Shown: positions 33,610 to 45,115 of the stretch, in pieces | Layout of the letters: each line of letters begins with the position of its first letter | Position numbering within the stretch: position 1 is the stretch's first letter | NCBI RefSeq assembly: GCF_028769735.1 | Contig: NC_088200.1 | Span: 74,021,894 to 74,085,893, forward strand | DNA from: Zonotrichia leucophrys gambelii | Lineage: Eukaryota; Chordata; Aves; Passeriformes; Passerellidae | DNA length: 64,000 bases | Direction of reading: 5' to 3' | The notes under the pieces: generated by a model | Told to the model about the DNA's origin: nothing | The model's input: the letters and a program-made list of their open reading frames with translations, nothing else | Databases searched by the model: none | Program-made: the position numbers and the translations under genes

Positions 33610-34123
33610 ATGAGAATTTGCCAATTCAGGCTTATTAAAGGGCAAGTGTTCTGCTTTTGTGGAAAGATAATCTCGATAACTGTTTGCTGTACATCCTAGA
33701 GGGAGCTTTGCAGTTTAGGATGAAAAGGTAAAAGACTCTTCTCTTCAGAAGAGTCTTGAAAGATCTTTTTGTATTGCCAGAAGCAGCTACACTGATATTG
33801 ACCAATGTGGGAAACGAATTTGTAGAGAGTTCTCAGGGCCTGACAGGAGGCCCGCACAGTATGCATCCATATGCAAAGTTTGAGATAAGAAATGCTGACT
33901 TAGAAATGCTATGGAATAGAACAGATATTGTTGAGAAAGAATTGGAGCTAGAAAAAAGTTTCAAAGGATGGTCTTGTAAATAAGACTGGATACTTTGGAG
34001 AAAAAGAACTATGAAAGATGCATTGTAGTAGGACAATGAGGGGTAATTTTAGATTATTGGCTTTAAGGCATCTACAGCATGGTGTGGCAAACAAACTGAT
34101 AGGCCAAGAAACGCTTAAAAGAA
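33610..34123. other. Unassigned sequence before B2
   Basis: Holds a 75-codon frame (33756-33983) with a Lys/Glu-rich C-terminal half. I recognise no family and see no splice sites. It may be part of another old ERV. Confidence 0.3.
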
Positions 34124-34999
34124 TGTCGAGGTCTGCCTGAATGAACGGATGACGGATGATTTTTTGGTGCAAAAAAAAAATAACCAACAAGGCACTGGGG
34201 CTTTGCAGTAACAAATCGACAAAATGCAATTTTATTGATAATAACCACAGCTGAATATGCGCTTGGTTAGGGAATCTGACGAAGAAAAGGGTAAGACAAA
34301 GGAAGAGGGAGGAAAGAAGGGTGAGGTAGGGTATAGCTACCAAAACGTGTCGTTGTCCTTCAGGGGTCCAGCCGTTGAAGCTCACTGGTGCACGTCTCGG
34401 GGAGATCTCAAAGGACAGTTGGATCGCACCCCAAAAATATACCATTTTTCATTGGGGGAAGGGTGGCTGAAATTAGGTTTCCATGGAGGGGAAAAGAATA
34501 GGAACAGGAGGAAGGGGATGTTATTCCATTGTTTTCATGGCCGAATGCATGCAGGTACGTTTATTATGGGCAGTTTTTCCCACCCTCACCGAGCTCGGGG
34601 GCGGGGTTCAGTCCCAGTCTCTGGAAGGGGGTGCCAAGGGGGTGCCAAGGGGGTTTCTTGTCTTGTCTTGGTTCCTTGATGAGGGGATTCGCATCTCTGT
34701 CTGTCTGTCACGGTGGTCGAAGGCAGGCAAGAGGGGGCTTCTCTTGGAGGGGTGAGCCACCCCAGAGCTCAGACCAGCCAAGTCAGGAGTTTGGAAGAAA
34801 GTCCAGATCCATTGTTCAGAAAGGGCAGCAAGTCCCCTTCAAGTTCAGCATGGCATATTCTGCAAACACTACCTGTGAACACACTGAATAAGCATGAGAC
34901 TTTTTTTCCCAACTGGCTCAACAGTTTTTAACCTTTTGGTGGTCTTTTGTCATGACAATTGTGAGGCAAAAATGAAGGATTTTTGGATAGACTCTTACA
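34124..34999 (-). repeat. 3' LTR of B2
   Basis: 876 bp; on the minus strand TGTAAGAGTC...GACCTCGACA. Its inner edge abuts the same pre-LTR sequence as in B1 (CGTGAGTCACGGGGT). It is closest to the B3 LTR at 58475, closer than to the LTR taken as B2's own 5' LTR. Confidence 0.88.
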
Positions 35000-35479
35000 C
35001 GACCCCGTGACTCACGATTTTCTTGAGGGATCTTCAGCAGCAGAACTCTGGAGTGTCCTTGATAAATCTTCGAAACTCTTTGCACGTCGGTAGCATAATC
35101 CCGGAAAAGTAGAGATGACAGGAAAGAGGGGATAAAAGGAAAGAGAAAGAAAAGAAAAGGAAAAAGAGAGAGGGGAAAGGGAACCAAAAAGCATAGACAT
35201 AATTAATATTGATCATCATAACAATTTTCACACGTGGTTATTCTCTTTTAACAATTTCAAAAAATTATTAATTATAACAATTTCAAAAATGGTTAATTAA
35301 AACAATATAATTTGTTTAACAATTTCAAAAATGATTAAAACAAATCACAAATCATCAAAACAACAAGCAAATCATAGTATAAGCATTGTCTTTTAGAAAT
35401 TATTTTCTAAAAATCAAAGTAACTTTCTGTAAATCATACTTGATAATTAAGAAATTGTTCTAAAGCACATATGCTTGAT

Positions 35480-38442
35480 TCATAATTGTTTTGTGTCAAG
35501 TGTTTCGGAGACGTCTATTTTATAGAGTACATCAGCAAAGCGGTGTGCATTGATTGCGGTCGTCAATCTCCTAAGCTTTTTCATCATGTTCCAATTCATA
35601 ACGAATAGGGCTGCTGACAAGATAAAGCCAAGCATAACTAGGATCAAAAGAACAACAATTGGATGGCACACACTGTTCAGGACACCTGTGGCAGTAGGTG
35701 ACCACCCAAAGAGCGTATGCCACCACCTATGCTCAGCATCTTGTTTTACCCTCTCCATAACCCGGCGTATTTGTCTCACGTTGTGATGAACATTCACCAG
35801 AGTCTTCTGTCCGTTCTCCTTGATTTTCTCGAGGATGTCAACCAGGTCCTGATGGAGCAGCAGTTGTCTCACGAGGGTGAGGTTCATTCCGATAGGAGTG
35901 GGCATCAGCTTCTGGATCAGTGTGTAGTTGGATTGCAATAGGTAGTGAGAGGTAACTGGAGCTTCATAAGAGAAATCACATCCTACTATCTTTAGTTACA
36001 AGCACAAAAGTTTGAGTGATTCTTTGTATCTACCACAACATCTTCTACAAAAACAGAATCACATGTGGTTCTAAAGCATGCACAGCCATTGCCTATGTAT
36101 ATAAGAACTGTCTGGGCATCCTCATGTGGACGAATCTCAAAATGACAGATGTTTTGCTCTGTGTCCAAACAGATATCCTGAGCTACAATTGCATTGCTTT
36201 CACAGATGAATCCTTGTTGTTCTGGGACAATACAAGATTCCAGATTAACAGTTTGCCATTTGTCATCGACCTGACGGGCCCATCCCCTATGTTCAGTAGG
36301 ACAGAGAACAGCTCCATCATGGTTAATCCTAATGCAATAACAGGGAAGACCAAATGTACAGAAGCATTGCGTATGGTTAAAACAAAAGCAGTGGCTGTGT
36401 TTGAAATGGGATCATAGGTAAAGTTCACCAGGTTCCACCAGGATTGGAATTCTCTTTCAAATTCAGTGGCACTGTCCCAGATTATTTTCTGAATTTCTGT
36501 GGGGAAGGTGCCTTCCTCGCCCTCTCTTATAATTGCAGCAGAGACTGACTGCATCCACAATTGTGCCTGGATACAGCTGAGGGCTAAGGAAACATTGTTC
36601 TGTGTAGCACTAAGTGCATCAATTACCAATTTGCAATCATTCACATTCACTCTTTCCCAATTTGGCAAAATGTTTGACAGCAGCCACTGGTGTGTCCTCA
36701 AGGCTACAGAGATGACCTCAGTGGTTGCTGTAATTTAGTCAAATCTCTAGTTGTACCAGCCAGTTTGTTCATTAGTACTTCAGAATCAATGCTATTCAGA
36801 ATTCCCAATCTTGTACCCACAACACCGGTCACATCTCTTGGTGTTCTAATTTTAAAGGAGCTTCGTTTCCAAAGGCAAGTGGTCCAGCCTTCAAAAGAAG
36901 TTTGCAGGAACAGAGAACAGGCTGGCTGAATATCTGAAATGTTGTTCTTCATTAGCAATTTGACCTGTTTGAGTGACCATGCTGGATTGAACAATATTTG
37001 TTGTTGGCCAGTTTTCCTGATTACATAGGGTCCAATCTCGAAAATTCTTGGGATGAGTATATGGCTGGTGGTACAGGTGAAGTGGTGACAGTGGTAACAT
37101 AGTATTGAAGTGAAGGGAGACGACCATCCGATTGATGAGCATCGACTCCAGTTTATTGATCAAATTCGACACCTTTTATAACAGTGCTAATTCACTTCAT
37201 GCATATTGCAAAATCTGAGCTCCCGGTAGGCTGTAGAGAAAACTTCAAATCCTCCTTTTGTTTTCAATACCAAGATTTGTGTTCTCAAAACTTACTTTTG
37301 CTTTCCCAAAACAGCTAAAGATAAAATATTTACTTGTTATGAGAAAACTGCTTGAGAACCCTGGTATGCAAAGTTCTCAAGGCCTTCATGTTTGTTACTT
37401 TTGCTTTCTCATACCTTATCCAAGGATAAGCTATCCACTTGTTATTAAAAACAACCTGAGAACTTCTTCTGCTTACAGAAACAGGCTGTGAGAATTTGCT
37501 CCTCACAGCTGCCTTTTAAGCCATGTCTGAAAAAATCTCCAACAACATAGGTTTCAGCATTTATTACAAATTTAAAAGAAAGGCCTTAATATCCTTGGAC
37601 TAGAGACAAGTTACCTCTGTAGTGTGGGTTAATGTGTAGCTGTGCCAGCAATCTCGTATGCTTGGGTGCGTACAGATTTGCTTCTGTTTCTTTTCCCGAT
37701 CTGTAGAAGCACTGATTGACATTGCTTTGCTGTAGTCAGACCCATTAACCATTCGACACCCAACACTAATTAGCTCACCTACTACTCCTTGAAGCTGCCA
37801 GGTTTTGTGTTTCTCCCATTCCTGTCTAGTGTACAACTTATCTTCATGTGTGACTACTGTTAGTAAGTTCAGATCTGTGACATTTCCCATAGATCCAGTG
37901 GATTGCAGGAAGGCTTGAGACCAGGGACAGGTGAAATGGCTTCCTGTTGCCTCTGCCAACTGGGGTGTGACATTAGAAAAAGGATTCACACTTTGGGTCT
38001 GAGAGAGTGTAATTACAGCACTTAGTATGGGTTTTGGTACGGTGTTTATCTTAAATGTGTAAACCAAGCCTTTTAGTCCTAATGGACTAGCTGTGTCATT
38101 CTGCCACCGACATGTCACAGAAGTGGGTTTGACCAAAGTAAAACTGTACCAGCAATCTAGTGATTCATCATTGCAATCCCTTGTAATTGCAACATTGGTG
38201 GTTTTGGTACTTGAAACATAACTACCAATATGGTCCTGGCAGCAACACAGAGTAAGGGGACTTTCTATTTTGGAACACCCCCATTTCTTTGTGGGACATA
38301 ATTTTGCTGAGGGGATGTCCAGATGATTCCTTCCACTTGCTTCCATAAAATTTCCAGCAATTATGATGGAGGTGGCTTTTTCATGGAGGGTTCCTTCCAC
38401 CACAATTGACTCACCAACCATTCCCATCAGGGTTCTCATCAA
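35480..38442 (-). pseudogene. env: env of B2
   Basis: The surface part occupies the frame 38442-37600, cysteine-rich with several N-glycosylation sites, and includes FTCPWSQAFLQSTGSMG. After damaged sequence (37600-37170) the frame 36994-36704 carries the end of the surface part and a hydrophobic segment (DVTGVVGTRLGIL) like a fusion region. The frame 36701-36183 is the TM ectodomain with ALSCIQAQLWMQSV and FEREFQSWWNLVNF. The frame 35938-35480 holds a coiled region, the membrane anchor (IVVLLILVMLGFILSAALF) and a tail. At least three frame breaks separate these parts. This is a membrane glycoprotein for entry in the ancestral virus, broken here. Confidence 0.82.
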
Positions 38443-38732
38443 CTTGTTCTGGTCCCGTCTTCACTCATTTGGGCGGTACACCTTGGAGTCATGCTGCACT
38501 AGGGTTGCCAGGTTTGGGTAACCGCCCTTGGGATAGGTTCCAAGAACATTGGTGTGCTGAACAATGGCTTCCGGCCACAGCTGCTCACAGGGGTTTGTCC
38601 ATGAAATCGTGGTAAAATGCAGAAAAGTATTAGCAAGGTTATCATGTTTTCAGATGATTCTCATGTCCCTCGGGGTTCTCCTGTAAAAGCAAGAACAACA
38701 AAAAATCCTGCCACTGAGAGGCAGAAAGGAGT

Positions 38733-39605
38733 TTAAAATGAAGGGATTATCCAGCGTGTGTGTATGCGGTGCTCTTTTCCAAGAGTGTCAGAGGCTACCC
38801 ATGCATATTTATTCAGAAGGGTTTTCAGCACAAGTGGTACCTCGCCCAGCGTGGGGAGGTCCACTAAGACAGGTTGTCCAGGGTAATGTGATGGATTGTT
38901 TGCATTGTTGGGACCTTCCAGCGAAGGGATGATGCTTGGAGGTGTGGGGTAAAAAGCAGTGACTTTGGAGCAACCGTTCACTCCCCACCTGCTATTTACC
39001 CCTTTAACAGCCTCCCACAGCCGGCAGTCCCAGCTTGCTTTCTGGGGCTTAAGGAACCGTTTTAAAAGGCCATTTGTTCTTTCCATGATCCTTTTAGCCT
39101 GAGGGTGGTAAGGAGTATGAAAGGTCCACTTTATGCCTTCGGCTCTGGCCCAATCCTCTGCCACCTTGGCAGTAGAGACCCGTTGTCAGACTGAATTTCT
39201 TGCAGCTTTGGGAAAGTTCCAAACCACCCCTGCAAAGCTTTGACTGTGTTATCACCTGTGGCCCTTTTAGAAGCATCAGCTTGTACCAACCCAGATACAA
39301 TTTCCACTCCTACCAACAAAAAATGTTTACCTCCTGACTTCCTAAAAGGACCAACATAATCTACCTGCTACACTTCCCACAAGCCTTTACCTTTCCTCAA
39401 ATGCAGAGGGTCATCCTCTAAAGGATGCCTTTCCAGTCGCTCGCAGCACTGTTCGCAGGCCGATATGCATGTTTAACACATTTCCCTGGTGACTGGCCAG
39501 CCATGGGCATGTGCTTCCTGGTACAGATCTTTTGCACCTGTGTGCTGTCTTTTTACATGTAACCACTCTAACAGTTCATTCCAATCCTGTGAGATAGTTT
39601 CCTTT
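38733..39605 (-). pseudogene. pol: Integrase part of B2 pol
   Basis: Reading downwards from 39605: a zinc region (LHVKRQH ... CEQC), the first catalytic Asp in VDYVGPF, the second in IQSDNGS (near 39185), and the Glu in IMERTNGLLKRF after HTPYHPQA. The C-terminal domain ends TRWIIPSF at 38733. In-frame stops interrupt the zinc region and the VDY region, and a frameshift lies between 39130 and 39170. This is the downstream half of pol, separated from RT-RNase H by provirus D. Confidence 0.85.
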
Positions 39606-39615
39606 TTCAGGGGGC

Positions 39616-40087
39616 TGTTTTGCAGAGAAAAGAAGAAACCTCACAACTTTGTAAAAGTTGTAAAGCTCGGTATGTTTATTTGCGGTGCCGGACACATGCG
39701 GAGAAAACTCTCATCAAAAGGCATGCATACCTCTGAGAACTTCAGATCTTCTTTTATGCCCCTCTCAAATACATATGCATAAAGTTTCACAATAAGTTCA
39801 TACATATTCATTTTTATGGGTTTCTTGTGACTTTTACCACTAGTTCCTTTTTATCAGAAAGACTTCTGAGGTCAGGCTGATTTGCCCTTACAGCAGTCCC
39901 TGTCTCTCTCTGTCATCTTCTGTCTCCTCCCCTTTATCTCTGTCCTTTGTTGAAGTAACTTCACTGAGCTTAGGCCTTGCAGTCTGGCTAAGTAACTACA
40001 ATTTCTAACCACACACTCAACTCAGAAATGTACATTTCACCTAAATTAAAATGGATTTCTATCCTGGAAAATTTTCGCTTTGCTTTA
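39616..40087 (-). repeat. 3' LTR of provirus D
   Basis: On the minus strand a purine tract AAAGGGGGGAA precedes it. The LTR start reads TAAAGCAAAG where the 5' copy has TGAAGCAAAG, so the terminal TG is mutated to TA. It ends GCAAAACA. Confidence 0.9.
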
Positions 40088-40139
40088 TTCCCCCCTTTCC
40101 TAAAAGGAGGAAGTAAATTCTTTTACTTCGTACAAATTC

Positions 40140-42210
40140 CTATGACAACAAGTGTTCTTTAGGGCTTTACCATGTACATTTTATAGTGCATAATCCTGAA
40201 CTTATTCTAACTAATATTAACAAAACTACAGTAGGATGACACAACTTATTAAGGATTCTATTTGTAGTTGGTGACCACCTAAACACCACATCCCACCAGT
40301 GATGATCTGCATTTTCTTCTATTCTTTGCAGAATTCTAGTTATTTCTTTTGTATCATGTTGGACAGTAATTAAGGTTTTCTTTCCACTTTCTTGGATTTC
40401 TTTCAAGGTTTCCAGTAGGTCTTGGTGCTTAATTGTTTTACTAATGCAAAGTCCATTCCAATAGGGGTAGGTGATAGTCTGTGTTACATTGTATAATTAG
40501 TTTTAACCAGCTGGTGGGATGTCACTGGGGCCAAGTATGGAAAATCACACCCAATAATCTTAACAAAATTACAAATACAGAAATTAGAATGATTTCTACT
40601 AGACAAAATAACATCATTGCTATCAATTTTTCCAGCAGCACAGGCAGTTCTCAGGCATACACCCCCCTTTTCCAGTATATACAAGCACAGTTTTCTGGTC
40701 AGTGACTGGATGAATTTCAAAGTGGCAAATACTCTGTTCAGTGTCTAGACACATATCTTGGGCATTAACAGTATTGCTTTCACAAATGAATCTCATAGTT
40801 TCTCTAGTAATGCAGGACTCTAAGTTTACTGTCTGCCACTTTTCATTCATCCTTCGTGCCCACACTCTATATTCTGAAGGGTAGAGTATTGTTTTTTCAT
40901 GGTTTAATCTTAGTGCAATGATGGGATGGATAACATAAACAGTGGCATTACATATGGTGAGCACAAAGGCAGTGGCCACATTAGAAGCAGGATCATAGGT
41001 GAAATTCACCATAGTCCACCAGGATTGAAACTTCCTTTCAAAATCAGTTGCATCATCCCACACAATTTTCCCAATTTCAGATGGAAAATTACCTTCACCC
41101 CTTTCCTATATGATCAGAGCTGCTGTTGCTTGTATCCATAACTGTGCTTGTATACAACTGAAAGCTAAAGACACATTAACTTGAACTGTACTAAGTGCTT
41201 CTACTATTAACTTGAGGGTCTTGGTCCCCGGCCTTTTCATACTTCCTTACTTTGGCAATACTTTTGAAATCTGTCACTGGCTAGTTCCTAATGCCAACTG
41301 AGATGACTGTAAAGGTTGCTTCAATTTTGTTAGGCTACCTGCTGCAGTGGCCAGTTTATTCATCAGTATTTCTGAATCAATTCTATTTAAAACTCCTAAT
41401 CCTGTCTCAAATATGCCAGTTAGATCCTTTCTTGTCTGCTCCTGAGATATGCCCTCCTTTGTAACCACGTTGTTCAGCCCTCAAAGGATGTTTTCAGGAA
41501 GGAGGAGCAGGCTGGTTGGATTTTTGAGATGTTAATTTGCATCATCAACTCCACACGTTTGAGAGACCATTCTGGATTGAATAATAGCTGTTGTTCAGTC
41601 ACATTCTTTACTACGTAGGGGCCTATTTCATACACTTTAGGTTCAAGTTTGGGTAGAGTCTGAACTAGTATGGGTTGTATAAGGCCCTGCTGTTGTAAAA
41701 AGTGCAATGTCTACTTTGAATTTACATGAAAGTCTGATAGCAACTTGAGCTCAAAGGCAGGTCACTTCTACAGGCTGTGTCAAGGTGAAATTACACCAAC
41801 AGTCTGATTCACTTAGGCTATCACAGACTTCCTGGTGGTCATATACGCCAGGGGAGGTTCAGACACTAATTACATCTGGTCTTTCATAAGCTGTCCTATT
41901 GATGGCGCTCTACTTTGATTTCTTCTCCTCTGCTTCCTTGAAGTGTCCACAGTTCCTGTTCCTGCCATTCTTGCTCCTCATATACCTGATTCTTGTGGAT
42001 TACTACAGTAGATACATTTAAATCTTTTTTTTATCAGAAGGTTCTCCCATGGATCTAGTATAGTGATTAAAAGCCTGGGACCAAGGCCATTCAGCATTGC
42101 TTTGGATAGAGGTACTCTTTAGTTCTGAAACTTCAGTTACAATTACATACAAAACAATTCTGTAAACTAAAGTATGAACTACTCCTGACTGCAATATACT
42201 CATTTTGCCC
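40140..42210 (-). pseudogene. env: env of provirus D
   Basis: The pieces run from high to low coordinates. A surface fragment (42203-42018) has WPWSQAFNHYTRSMGE. TM N-terminal pieces lie at 41707-41274 (QPACSSFLKTSFEG; LGVLNRIDSEILMNKLA). The ectodomain at 41063-40623 has DFERKFQSWWTMVNFTYDP. The C-terminal part at 40406-40167 has DHHWWDVVFRWSPTTN and HPTVVLLILV. Each piece aligns by eye with B2 env despite the different pol class. Much of the surface subunit is missing or unreadable, and frames are broken repeatedly. Confidence 0.8.
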
Positions 42211-42405
42211 GAGTAAGTTTTAGTCTCAGTTCATTGTCTCCTGGTGTCACTCCTGAAGGGGCTTCTGGGCCTTCTGGGCCTTCTTCACCTGAGAGTGATA
42301 GATGCAGGCATTCTGCTCCTTGATTTTGATTGCAGTGAAGGTGGTGAGAAGCACTTGCAGTGGTCTCTCCCACTGTGGCTCCAAAGTCTTCTCTGTAAGA
42401 GAAGA

Positions 42406-42406
<1 letters not shown>

Positions 42407-42461
<55 letters not shown>

Positions 42462-42462
42462 C
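42407..42462. repeat. (TATACA)n hexanucleotide repeat
   Basis: About nine nearly perfect TATACA units within provirus D, between the integrase end and the surface part of env. The uniformity suggests recent expansion. Confidence 0.9.
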
Positions 42463-43545
42463 ATCCCCAGGCTATCTAACTCCCTGCTCCGAGTTCCAGC
42501 CACATGTTTCTCAATTCCTCTGAGCTGTTTGGTTAAAGCCACCTTGTAGGTGGACATTCTGGACATTCCCTTTGTATTCTATATGGTCTTCTATAAGGCA
42601 TTCCAAAAGGATTCAGCATTCCTTTAGCTCAAGGTTTAGTTCAAATTTGCAGTAGTGCTAGTGGAAGAGCTTGGGGCTAGGGTAGATTAACTTCTTGCCC
42701 CAGTGTTACAATCTGCTGCTTAATCAAATGATTCATTTTCTCTACCTGGCTACTTGATTGGGGCAGTATGGAGTGTGAAGTTCTTAATCTATGCCCAGGT
42801 GGCCACTAATCTGTTGCACTGCTTTGGAAATGAAATATGATTCTTTATCTGAGGATATCATGGCTGGAACTCTGAAGCGTGGTATTATTTCTTGTAAAAA
42901 TAATCTGGTCACCTCTTGAGCTTTGACAGTTCTGGTGGGGAATGTTTCTGGCCACCCTGAAAATGTATCTATCAATACCAGTAAATACTGATACCCCCCT
43001 TTCCTTGGGAGTTCTGAAAAGTTGATTTGCCACTGCTGTACAGGCCCATGGCCTCTCCCAGTCTGACCGAGTTTCGGCCCGGGGGTATTTTTGGGGTTAG
43101 TCTGGAGGCAAGGATCACATTGTCAGCTTACTTGAGTGATAGTGGCATGTAAATTCCTGACAACAATTCTTTCAATCAGATGTATGTTCTAGAAAGCCTG
43201 TGGAAATTACTACTTCAGAGTCAACACTTCATTTCAATGCAGTATGTATCACTCGCAGCCTTGGTCATTTTGAGAAAAAAGCCACACTTTATAAAAGGCT
43301 TTTAAGTAGTTAGGCCCTAGGGTGTTTTCTAGTGCCCTTCCTTCACTAGTAACCACAAAAATGGGAAGGGATTACTAGCTCTCTTTCAATGGTAGCCTAC
43401 CCCTTGTAGTTGTATGTCTCTTTTGATTAGTATTATTGTATTATGGGTACCTTCGAGGAAAATCTGTACCTCACCCTTTGCTGCTTTCTTTGCCTCTCCA
43501 TCCACCAGCTCATTTCTTTCCTCCAATTTTAGGCTCACTCTCTGG

Positions 43546-43607
43546 TGTGCCTTAATATGCTTTTTCAGGTAGCTGATGTGCCTTAATATGCTTTTTCAGG
43601 TAGCTGA
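43546..43607. repeat. 31-bp tandem duplication in provirus D
   Basis: The unit starts TGTGCCTTAATATGC and ends GGTAGCTGA; two identical adjacent copies lie in the RNase H region. Confidence 0.92.
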
Positions 43608-45115
43608 ACTGCTTCCAGCAGCTGGATTGTCTCTTCTTTCCCTGTGAGGTCAGCAGTCCCTTCTCCTTCCATGTGCTCCATGTGCATGCACAACTCTGAG
43701 TGCCTTTTACTGTTTCTGAGGCATTGGTCAATGCATTTATCTCACCATCTTGTGCAGAGGTACCTGTTGGTAAGGGTCCAGACTCTGTTACCTCTCTGCA
43801 AGTAGTCACTGTGTACTTTGCAATGTCGCTTCCCATTGGCAATGTTGGCAAATTGGCTCCTGTCAGTGAACCAGTGAACCATGTCTCTGCATCATCCAGA
43901 GGAGTGTCCTTTAAGTCTGGGCGGCTGGAGGGGGTAGCTTCAGTGGTCTCTAGGCAATCATGGTGTACTGCTCCTTCTTGATTTCCACTGAGAAAAGAAG
44001 CTGGGTTGACAATATTAGTCACCACTATCTCTACATCACCTTGCTCTACCATGATGGCCTGGTATTTCAGAAACCTCTGTGGTGAAAGCCAGTGGCCACC
44101 CTTTACTTCCAGTACTGTGGACACTGTGTGGGACACTAGCACAGTCATTTTTGTCCTAGGGTAGTCTGGGTGCCTCTTGAATATTCAGCACAAGTGCTGC
44201 TACAGCTCTGAGGCAACCTGGCCATCCTTTGGCTGTTGCATCTAGTTGCTTAGAGAAGTAAGCAACTGCCTTTCAGTATGAATCCAAGTCCTGAGCCAGT
44301 ATTCCCAGGGCAATTCCTTGCATGGAAAAATAGAAAGAATGGTTTACTTACATCTGGAAGTTTCAAAGCTGGAGCCAACATGAGGGTACTCTCTAGCTGG
44401 TGAAAGGCCCGTGTGGCTCCTTTTGTCCACTGGAGATCTCTGTTTCCATCGGGAATAAGAGCATAGAGGGGTCTGGCGAACAGTCCATAATTATAAACCC
44501 ACAGCTGGCACCACCCTGCCATGCCTAAGAGGGTTTGGAGTTCCTTTGTTGTCTGGGGTTTCAGGGTTTGGCATATGGCTTCCCTGTCTTAAAGTCTGCT
44601 GCTCAGCACTCACTTCTTACCCCAGGAAGATTACCTTCTGTTTCACTACCTGTGCCTTTTTCTTTGGGACTCTGCATCCTTGGAGTCCTAGGAAATTCAA
44701 AAGGCTTACCATCCAGGTTTCCCTCATCTGAGTGGCTACTAGAAGATCATCCACATATTGCAACAGCCTCCTTTCCTCTTGTGGAGCTTCCCAGGACTCT
44801 GGGTGTTTGCAAGCTGTTCTCCAATTGCAATGGGGAATTTTGAAGCCTTCAGGCACATGGACTATGTGAGCTGTGTTTGAATACAAAAATTTTCTGGCTG
44901 GCTTCGTGCATAGGGAGGCAAAAGAAGGCATCTCTTAGGCCTAAAAGAGTGAACCAGGTTAGCTCAGGTGTTAAACAAGTTAGTAAAGTATATGGATTTG
45001 CTACCACAGGGTATAAATTCTGTGTTATCTTATTGACAGTCCTTAATCCAGTACTATCAATAATTGGGCTGATTCCTTCCTTGTCTTCCTTTTGAGGGTA
45101 CCACTCAGCTCTCAC

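Larger units (their letters stand above)
42244..45115 (-). pseudogene. pol: pol of provirus D (RT, RNase H, integrase)
   Basis: From 45115 downwards: RT fingers and palm (NPYTLLTCLTPELTWFTLLG, RDAFFCLPM), then the catalytic box QYVDDLLVA in the frame 44931-44617. The thumb/connection part (FARPLYALIPDG, LMLAPALKLPD) is at 44522-44250. A damaged RNase H lies at 44148-43552 with FTGSLT where a DGS motif is expected. It ends in a 31-bp tandem duplication (43546-43576 and 43577-43607). The integrase core (43000-42784) keeps the DTFSGWPETFP region and SSDKESYF. The integrase C-terminal HSQVKKAQKAQK is near 42270. Stops and frameshifts are frequent; no domain is complete. Confidence 0.8.

Noticed and set aside
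42244..42566. Frames encoding Tyr-Ile, Tyr-Thr or Met-Tyr runs
   Set aside because: They are translations of the TATACA repeat.
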